A DNA stretch of 64,000 bases from Alnus glutinosa (Eukaryota; Streptophyta; Magnoliopsida; Fagales; Betulaceae): positions 27,234,261 to 27,298,260 of the forward strand of contig NC_084889.1 in NCBI RefSeq assembly GCF_958979055.1. Direction: 5' to 3'. The translations under genes and the position numbers were made by a program. Shown one piece after another: positions 55,990 through 64,000 of this stretch (position 1 is its first letter; every line of letters begins with the position of its first letter). The notes under the pieces were generated by a model that was given only the letters and a program-made list of their open reading frames with translations, searched no databases and was not told the DNA's origin.

Positions 55990-56254
55990 CTACCCAAGAG
56001 ATCGGGCTTTTGCAGTACTTTCTTCAAAGGATATTCTATAAGCACCCTTACAGCATGTGCTTGGAAGTATGGTCTCAACCTCCGAGCTGAAGTGATGAGG
56101 GCGAATGCCAACTTCTCAATCTAGGGATACCTTCCTTCGGCTCTGAGTAGCGCCCTGCTAGTGAAATATACTGGTTTTTGTACTCCGGACTCTTTTAGAA
56201 CTAGAACCGAGCTGATAGCTGACGGCGATACAGCTAGGTATAGGTAGAGAATTT
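55990..56254 (-). pseudogene. Element E RT-RNase H connection remnant
   Basis: Minus-strand frames read LYLAVSPSAISSVLVLKESG, VQKPVYFTSRALLRAEGRYP, a stop, then IEKLAFALITSARRLRPYFQ and KKVLQKPDLLGR. This is the segment between RT thumb and RNase H. It joins directly to VFAWCHDDMPG of the pre-RT linker, so the RT palm and fingers are deleted. Confidence 0.8.
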
Positions 56255-56424
56255 CCTGGCATATCGTCATGGCACCAGGCGAACACGTCAGTATTACTTC
56301 AAAGGAAAGCTACCATGGATTCGTTGATCTCTGAAGATAACAGAGACCCGACCCTTACTGTTCTCTCTTTACCCCCTACTTCAAATTCTTCCATCTCCTC
56401 GGTTGGTTCTCTCGGCTGTAATTG

Positions 56425-56994
56425 CTATTGCTCGCCTTTCTCCCCGCAATTACCCCATGATGGGGTTCCTTTCATCGTTATGTTGTAGCACTGGCTTGCC
56501 ATACCCTGCTCTCCCCTTACTTCCCCAACCCCTCTCTTGGTCGGGAATTTGATCTTCAGATGTGATGTGAAAGTAATTGCCTTTAGATCGTTGAGGATTG
56601 TCCTTCCAAGGATCGCATTGTAGGCCGAGGGTCTATCGATCAGCAGAAACTTAACCATGATAGTTTTTGTGACCGGATAATCTCCGGCCGTTATTGGGAG
56701 TTCGATAGAACCGACCGGCTGGACTTGCTCCCCGGCAAACCCCACCAAAGGGCAGGTAGCCGGGATAACCTTTTCTGGGCTAATTTCCATGTGTTGAAAG
56801 GCCGACCAATATAGGATATCAGCCGAGCTCCCGTTATCGATGAACATTTGGTGGATTCGGTGGTTAGCTACCTGTAGCGTGACCACGGTCGCATTGGTAT
56901 GAGGAAGTGAAATTCCCGCATAATCTTCATCTGAAAATCCCACCACCATGGACTCCCTCCGGTGGGATTTGTGGGGTCTTTCTATAGTCATCAC
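56425..56994 (-). CDS. Element E aspartic protease region
   Basis: Retropepsin-type region: MFIDNGSSADILYWSAFQHM (catalytic D in DNGSSAD; Thr/Ser position varies), LVGFAGEQVQPVGSIELPIT and YNAILGRTILNDLKAITFTS. The 189-residue frame ends with a stop at its linker. It cleaves the polyprotein in an active element. Confidence 0.8.
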   Translation of the reverse strand: MMTIERPHKSHRRESMVVGFSDEDYAGISLPHTNATVVTLQVANHRIHQMFIDNGSSADILYWSAFQHMEISPEKVIPATCPLVGFAGEQVQPVGSIELPITAGDYPVTKTIMVKFLLIDRPSAYNAILGRTILNDLKAITFTSHLKIKFPTKRGVGEVRGEQGMASQCYNITMKGTPSWGNCGEKGEQ

Positions 56995-57329
56995 CTCTTG
57001 ATGTTTCTGGTACCGAGCATAGGCTTTTCTATCTGCCCTCGTCTCTCCTCCTCGGCCAAAGCCTCCGAATATGGTTCGGATGTCGGCAATAACTGGTTCA
57101 TTATGTGGGTCACGACCCCATGTGCTTCTGCTTCTATTTCGTCGAGGTTTTTCCCGACAGGGTTCCTCCCTACTTCTCTCTCGATGATTTTCTTGGTGCT
57201 TTTGAGAGGAACGATCTCGGTGTCTCGGCTCTTGGTCTTGATGCCTCCGAGACTCCTAATTCTGCCAAGGTTGGCCCTGGTTATCCGCTATGAAACGGAG
57301 TAGCTTCCTGTTTTTAATGAACTTCTCGA

Positions 57330-58691
57330 TCAAGATTCTGAGGTTTCTGCATTCCTCGGTGATGTGGCCTCATGAATTATGGAACGCGCAGAATTTGTTT
57401 CTGTTTTCTTCTTCACGTGTTTGTTGTGAAGTGGATAAGACTTCTCGTACTGTGGGTCCCTTTTGATTTCCATCAACACCTCGCTAATGGGTGAATTCAA
57501 AGGAGTCCACTCATCTATGGAAAACTGGTAATACTTCGCAAGCTCTTTTTCGGTGTCAGTTCGTTTTTCTTCCTTCAGGGCCTTTTCTTTCTTCTCGGGG
57601 TTGCTTGACTCCTCGATCTTTTGTTTCTGAGATTCCCTTAGAGCCGCGAGGATTTCTTCTTGGTTTACATACTTCTCAATCACATCCGTGAGATCGGCCA
57701 GATTCTCAGGATGATTGAGAGCAATCTCGGACATGAGGGGCCCTTCCACCCATAGCCCTTGGTAAAGAGCAGCATAAACCATCTCCTCAATTGGGTTATC
57801 AACTGTGAGCTTTGCTTGATTGAATCGGATCACATAATCTTTCAGAGACTCGTCTCCCTTTTGGCGCATCGCCATCAACTGACCGGACGGCTTCTTCCGT
57901 TTGCACCCAACTAGGAATTGGGTTATAAATTATCGTCCGAGATCTTCAAAACTCGTGATGGAACTCGGTAGGAGTTTTCGGAACGAATCTCGGGCAGAAC
58001 CGGACAAGGTTAGTGGGAAGGCTCGGTAGGCCAGTTACTGCGGAGTCCCTTGCAGATCCATGTGCGTTTTGTAGTTGTCCAGGCGCTCGGTAGGATCCTC
58101 AACCCCGGTATAAGTTTGGATAGCAGGAATTTTGAATTTTTTTGGCAGTTGGACCGCCATGATACACTCAGCAAATTGGGAGGACCTGTTCAAGAAACCG
58201 TCTACTCGAGAAATTTTCCCTTTGCCCTTTTGCTGGATTTCAAGCTGCAATTGGTTATACTTTTCTTCGTACTTCTCATCAAGCGTGGCAATGGCTTCAT
58301 TGAGCCTTCTTTCTTCATAATGGTGATTCACCATACCTTTGCTAGGAGGAGGTTTCACGACTCCTTTAGCTCGCTGAGATCGGTTTTCAGGTTGAGTTCT
58401 TTCCGTGAGCCTTTTACTTTCCCTGTCTTCTTCTTCGTGGGTGTTGCTTTCTCCTTCTTCATGTCCTCCAGGTACTTCAAGAACTAGTTCTTCCGCCAAC
58501 CGCCTCTGCAGACGGATGTTTTGCTGAGTTAGGACTTCCATGTCCCTAGACATTTGGGTTATTCGAGCCTCCATCTCAGCCGTATGTTGATGAGATGTAC
58601 CCCCAACCTCGTTACAGGGGTTATTTGCTCTTGAAGCTGTGGCTCTTGTTCGTACCATTTCAGATATATTTTTGCGTAGTAAACGACGCAC
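57330..58691 (-). pseudogene. Element E gag, broken
   Basis: N-terminus MVRTRATASRANN, coiled coil, then FKIPAIQTYTGVEDPTERLD at 58691-58035, a TAG after MDLQGTPQ, then LAYRAFPLTLSGSARDSFRK and another stop, then MAMRQKGDESLKDYVIRFNQ to 57330. These match the capsid domain of plant gypsy gag. Two in-frame stops make it non-functional. Confidence 0.85.
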
Positions 58692-58696
58692 ACTTA

Positions 58697-58721
58697 CTAG
58701 TCGTTTCCCACAGACAGCGCC
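58697..58721 (-). promoter_or_regulatory. Primer-binding site of element E
   Basis: On the minus strand TTGGCGCTGTCTGTGGGAAA, one base different from that of element C in the shared part, directly after the LTR. Confidence 0.7.
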
Positions 58722-58725
58722 AATC

Positions 58726-59431
58726 TGTTAGAACAGATTCTGGTATGGTAGTTGATGAACGAAAGAGGCTTCCTCCAATATCCTGTAAAAGAGAAAAACT
58801 TTGTCGGGGGGAATCCGACAATCCCACTCCGATGCTTTTGTCAGTATTATCTCAAGTGTATATTACTCTTAATCACAGTGAGCAATCTAAATCATACTTG
58901 TCTAGTTGCGAGGTATTTATAAATGGTATGTTGAGAGCGGTCCGGCTTTTTCATTGGACCACGTGTCAGATCCGGAGTGCTTGTCGACTACTCGGATCGT
59001 GGGATTGAGGAATACTCTTCACGATTGTTGCCAAGTCGGTTTTTAACTGACTTGAGATCGTGGAGTCGTGGTTCGTACTCCGCGATCATTGCGGAGTTAG
59101 CCCCCAACCAGCTTCAGATCGTGGGGGCACCTTCCTATTGTGCGGAACATGGGATTGAGGTATACTCTTCACGATCGTTGCCAAGTCGGTCTTTAACTGA
59201 CTTGAGATCGTGGAGTCGCGGTTCGTACTCCATGATCATTGCGGAGTCAGCCCCCAACCGGATTTAAATCGTGGGGGCACCTTCCTGGTTGTAATAAGGT
59301 TGGCTTTTTACCATCCTTGATTTGTATGTAGACTCGACAAATTACCGAGTCTGTTGGATCTAACCGTCTTGACAATTAGCCGTTGGTCTTAATGGGCCAC
59401 GATCTTGGCCCATCGGGATTATTGCCTAACA
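58726..59431 (-). repeat. Element E 5' LTR with 150-bp internal tandem duplication
   Basis: 706 bp, with ends TGTTAG...CTAACA. A TATA box TATAAATA lies at 58914-58921 (minus). Two 150-bp tandem copies (about 58990-59139 and 59140-59289) share GGGATTGAGGAATACTC, CCAAGTCGGT and GATCGTGGAGTCG phrases. Confidence 0.85.
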
Positions 59432-61417
59432 AATATAATTATGTGTGTAGATAATATGGAAAGGGGAGCTCTTCCTTTGGGCCACATTGTTGGATCCCAA
59501 GATAATATAAAATCCTCAAAAGTTGAAAAACAACAATTAGTTTTCTTTGAAGTTGGGTTGAAAGAATACAATTTAGTCTATTAAAGTGATGTTAGTTTTC
59601 TGATATTCAAAAATAGTCTACCCATTCTTTTCCCCCTCTGAACATGTCCTAGACACTTTTCACCTTTAGCAATTTGATTTAATAAGATTTCCTTCGCTTG
59701 TGCAGAGAAAAAAATAAAAAATTTCTGTTTAGAAACCAAAAATTACAAAATGTCAATTAATATACAACTTAAAATACAAAACGCTTAAAACTATTTTTAC
59801 TTTTATGACACATTAGAACACTTTTTCAAAGTAAAAACCAAAAACACCTCAAAAACACATTATCCAACATACCATAGCTTTTACCAAGAGAATGCATGTA
59901 ACAACCTTGACATTTGATCAACTTTTAAAATTACATTTCAATCAATTTTCTAAACATTAGGCCTTAAAAAAAATTTAAACAAGCTCAAAATACTAAAATT
60001 GGCCTAAATTATTTTTAAAATCAATAGGCCATAATAGAGAATCAAATAAGGTCTAAAAGTTCTATAACCTAATATGCGAATAGCGGATAATAACCGCAAT
60101 AACTGCGCAGATGCGGTTAGTAAAAACATGTTACAATTACTAGTATTACAAATAACCGCATCTGCATATGCATGTACACCTTAATGATCTTCTTAGTTAG
60201 CGATTAATTTGTCAAGGAATAATCTTTTCTAAAATGGAATGTCAAAAGGCCCAAATTTCACTATCGATCTCATCCATTGGGCTCAAAAGCAAACTGGTGG
60301 AGGGTAAGTAAGTGCTTGTTTACCTAAACAAAGTTTTCTTTTAAATTGGGTCGAAAGAATACAATATAATTTATTAAACTGATATTAGTGTCTGATATTT
60401 AATAAACACAAGTTGGAGCAAACCCATGGGCTGGATCCGCTAAGCAAGAGTCCACCATCATATAGATTAGATATTACTAGATATAGGAAAAGATGGAAGA
60501 CCCATAGAGCCAAGATTTTTAGCAGAGGAAAGTGCAGGGTTCCTCAATTAAGGATGGGTGAATTTATCTCAGGTTTGATGCAAAAATCAATTATTCAGAA
60601 ATGCAGTTTTACTAGAGGTAAATTTAATCATTTGATCAATACTTTAACATTCTCCGTCACTTATGGGGTTCAAGCGCAACACGTAAAAAAAATTTAATGG
60701 AAATGAGATGAATGACTGAGTCAAATTAAGTTCGAATTCATGACCTTTGGCTCTGATACCATGTAAATTAATTACCACATATCTTAAAAGCTTAAACTGA
60801 TAAGAAGATGTAAATCTAATTATTTAATCATTACTTTAATAATTTCAATTTCAATTGCATGTTATGCTATTGTTCTACTGTTCATCGTCATCCACTATGT
60901 GGTTTATATGTTCTTTCACTTGCTGGAAAAAACAATTCATCAAACATTCACATTTACAATTTTATGCAAATCTACAGCAAAAGGAAAAAAAAAAAATTGA
61001 ATAAAACCCAATATTCTCATCTCCAGAGACTATTGGCTCAATTAAGTCATTCCACTCATCATTAAGAGTAGGGTTAGAGGATTCTGGTGGTGTCTCACCG
61101 TCGAAAAGATGAGAGAAGATGAGTCACACCTCAAACAAAATCTATTTAATTATTCAACAATTCTGTCTTCATTAGAGTACAATAGTTGTTTTAAATAGAC
61201 TCAATGACTAAACCTTAACTATAGTTCTAATTTGATAACTTTGGACCAAGTCCATTATTGAATTACAAAATAACACCTTATCTTAAAAATGAAATAAAAC
61301 ATAAAACTAAATGCTAGTAATCCAGTTAACTAATAACATCTAAATAAAATTCTAAGACTAAATTAATCAGGACTCAATGATCTCGTGTCTAAGCCAGCAT
61401 TAAGTGGACTAGCTAAA
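59432..61417. other. Intergenic between element E and the receptor kinase gene
   Basis: AT-rich. An inverted pair GCAGATGCGGTTA/TAACCGCATCTGC (about 60107-60172) looks like the end of an old DNA element. A 94-residue frame at 60413-60697 resembles nothing I know. The last part is the 3' UTR of the kinase gene. Confidence 0.4.
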
Positions 61418-64000
61418 CTATCTGCCACCATCCGGTGGTTTCAATATTCTTATGCTATCGTACCCAGCAGTTGTGCTAGTGCCAACATCAATGCTAAAAG
61501 AGTGTGCAGGTTCAGTGAGCAAGTACTCAGTCTCTTCTGTATAGAGATTGGCCTTTCTTTGTGGATTCTTTTTCATAATTCTCAAACCCTCCAACTCCAT
61601 TGCCACTTCCTTCATAGAGGGCCTTTCCTCCCCGCTTACACTTAAGCACATTTTTACAAGATTGGCCACTTCCTTTAATTCCTCAATATTATCCTCATTT
61701 ATAATGTGACTATCAAGAATTTGCAGTACACGATCCTCTTTCACGGTAGAAACAAATGACATAGAAAGATTTTTATTACTTCCTGTCCCATCGAAAAAAA
61801 CTACCTTCTTCCCTGTCAATAGCTCTGCCAAAACAACACCAAAGCTGTAGACATCACTTTTTTCTGTTAGTTGGCCAGTATGAAAATATTCTGGGTCCAA
61901 GTACCCGTAAGTTCCCTGCACCAAAGTGGTTACTTGTGCTTGATCAAGAGAAATTTGCCTTGAAGCTCCAAAGTCAGCAACTTTTGCAGTGAGATTATCA
62001 TCTAAAAGTATATTTGCTGTTTTTACATCTCTATGAATAATTGGCATAGATGCTTCAGAGTGTAAGTATGCAAGTGCTCCAGCAGTTTCTACTGCTATCT
62101 TGAGACGATTTTCCCACGAGAGTTGGGATGAGTGACTTTTATCATGAATGTGGTAAAAGAGGGTCCCATTTGTGATGAATTCATAAACTAATAAGGGCAC
62201 TTCTGTTTCAAGACAACACCCTAATAGCTTAACTACATTCCTATGGTTGATTTGGGTAAGTAAAACCACCTCATTTACGAATTGCTTGGTTTGGCTTTGA
62301 TCAAAACCTTTGGACTTCTTAATAGCAACCACTTTGTTACCAGGTAACACTCCTTTGTAAACAATTCCATTGCCACCTTGGCCAAGAATCATACTCTCGT
62401 CGTAGTTGTTAGTCGCTCTTTTAAGCTCTTCTGTACTAAAAATTTTTGCTCGCTCTACAGAGCCTGTGTAGTTCGAGAGTAGTTGTTGTAACATTAAGCC
62501 ACCATTTTGTTGGAATAGTTTCTCCTTGAGCTTGATGAGATTTCTTCTTTTCAGTCCCCAATATATCCAAGAACCTCCAACGAGCAATATTGAGAGGCTT
62601 ATGCCAATTCCTGAAACTGTTAAAATATGAATTTGGACCAAAATTAATACCATCGTCTTTGTTACCACATATACTTTGACAACATTGTATAATGTTATAT
62701 GCTACATTTTTATTTCAAAATTATTCTGCAATGTTGATGAAGCAGTTTCAATTAACTCTTGATTTTTTAATTTTTTTTTATAATAACTAATTCAATGGTT
62801 AGTTATGACTGTCACGTCAATACTGTGATATAATTGCATGATAAAAATGTGGTTTATTGCATTATTCTTAAACATTGTCTCAATCAAGTGAATCCATAAA
62901 TTTTCTTTTTACAAAAACTATGTGAAATGTCACATATACCCTTCAAATATTATACAAAAAGCAATAATAATAATAATAATAATTTTATTTTATTTTATTT
63001 TTGGTGGGGGACGATAATGCGTAGGCTATGATGTAGGATACATGAGGCCTAGCTACGCGGGAATTTACGCATTAAAAAAATAAAAAAAATAAGGGAATTT
63101 GAGCAGAGAGAGAGGTTGGTCGAAGATAGGTCGACTCTAAATAAAAATATAGTCTGTTTCTAAAGGTAGTTTCATAATCTTTTGTTATTCAGATTAGGTT
63201 TTATCATTGTAACCTAAAAAAAAAAAAAGAAAAAAAAAAGAAAAGAAAAAGAAAGAGAGTATGATTTTGACTAGTTTTAAATAATTGTTTGTTGAATAAA
63301 GCTTTATCTCTTCTAGAGAGCTTTTGATCTCCATATTTTATTATTGGATTCCATTGACGCTTCCATGTTGCGTCAATCCGTACCAGAATTTTATTCAACA
63401 AATTGTATTCACCTTCGTTTGCATCAATTTGCCTTCAAACTCGTGAAGGGGTTTCAAGAATCATCCAAACACCCCGTATTCTTTTCAGGGTAGCCAAATC
63501 AACTTTAGAGGTTTCATTGGTGGTCGGACCACCCCGTCAAGGGGCAGCAAGGTGGTCCAACCACCTCGGCAAGGTAGTCCAACCATTTCCCTAGCCCTCA
63601 ATTTTTTTTTACTTCCTTTTTGTTACATCTTTTAAAATTTTTTATATGATCTTTTAGGCCAGGATATAGCCGATATTTCAAATGGCTAGCTTCTACCAGA
63701 AACTATTGGAAATGTAATCCAAGTTAGAAACGAGTAAAAAATGACTATATCCTAAGATTGTTATTAAAATTGAGCCACATTTTTAAGAGTGGATCAAATG
63801 CCAAGATAGTTATCTGCGTTTTCATGTTAAAAGATATAGAACAAAAGAAAAAGTTGTAATATATATTATTCTATATATATATACTTACCCAGATCAATAG
63901 CGATACTACTAGATTGGCTGACTATAGGACTGCACCCTGTCCCATTTGTCCTCCCATCACCTTCGTACCCCTTGGGACAACTACATTTGAAACTCCCCGG
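61418..64000 (-). CDS. Wall-associated receptor kinase-like protein, 3' part
   Basis: Two exons visible: 63889 to beyond 64000 and 61418-62616, with a 1,272-bp GT-AG intron. The first encodes PGSFKCSCPKGYEGDGRTNG and TGCSPIVSQ, an EGF-type repeat of the extracellular part. The second starts with a transmembrane segment (SGIGISLSILLVGGSWIYWG), the family motif FQQNGGLMLQQ, then a Ser/Thr kinase: glycine loop GQGGNGIVYKG, lysine in AIKKSK, HRDVKTANILL, DFGAS and GTYGYLDPEYF. All catalytic residues are present; the last 45 residues are a variable tail. Such kinases sit in the plasma membrane and bind pectin or fragments in development and defence. The N-terminal galacturonan-binding domain is outside the window. 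Confidence 0.92.

Larger units (their letters stand above)
48893..59431 (-). mobile_element. Element E: Tat-like Ty3/gypsy element, truncated, RT core deleted
   Basis: Minus-strand order: 5' LTR (58726-59431), primer-binding site, gag, protease, RNase H, integrase, hairpin array, then an antisense ORF on the plus strand. This layout, with a reverse-oriented extra ORF after pol, is known from Tat-lineage elements such as Grande and Retand. No 3' LTR was found; the left end is cut by or near element D. A solo LTR (F) is inserted in the RNase H-proximal part. Sequence between the protease linker and the RNase H connection is missing (junction near 56254), which removes the RT catalytic core. Confidence 0.85.

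Noticed and set aside
60413..60697. 94-residue plus-strand frame
   Set aside because: No recognisable motif, no splice or promoter context, in AT-rich intergenic DNA with TE scraps.

Overview
The window is nuclear DNA of a dicotyledonous plant. Host genes have GT-AG (once GC-AG) introns, one encodes a chloroplast-targeted leucine-biosynthesis enzyme, and most of the sequence is LTR retrotransposons and small plant DNA transposons. The species cannot be named from the sequence; a woody dicot is only a guess.

Host genes. 40-1286 (+) is the 3' part of a GH1 beta-glucosidase. 11308-17343 (-) is a complete 12-exon exonuclease 1 (EXO1-type) gene. 36492-37271 (+) is an intronless gene for the small subunit of 3-isopropylmalate dehydratase. 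41525-42125 (-) is a broken alpha-dioxygenase copy. 61418 to the window end (-) is the 3' part of a wall-associated-kinase-like receptor gene.

Mobile layer. Element A (1732-10982) is a Ty3/gypsy element with nearly identical LTRs but a shredded gag-pol; it lies between the convergent beta-glucosidase and EXO1 genes. Two LTR elements, B (19811-26174, gag only) and C (26208-35746, non-coding), are both inserted in one ~180-bp MITE, stretching it over 16 kb; a sister copy of that MITE sits just upstream of the isopropylmalate isomerase gene. Element D (44990-48887, -) is a second gag-only element related to B. Element E (about 48893-59431, -) is a Tat-like gypsy element with gag, protease, RNase H and integrase remnants, an antisense ORF, no RT core, and a solo LTR (F, 54525-55984) inside it. 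Foldback MITEs, a hAT-like element, a PIF/Harbinger-like element, a SINE candidate and a LINE 3' end fill the rest.

The most interesting signal is in the non-coding interiors of C and E. Both carry tandem arrays of short stem-loops whose loops are conserved while the two arms change together. This is the pattern expected of selected RNA (or single-stranded DNA) structure. B and D share a conserved non-coding 3' block and a hairpin plus polypurine signal although their LTRs differ greatly. No LTR element here is autonomous, so the window looks like a collection of elements that keep packaging or priming signals and depend on proteins supplied elsewhere.
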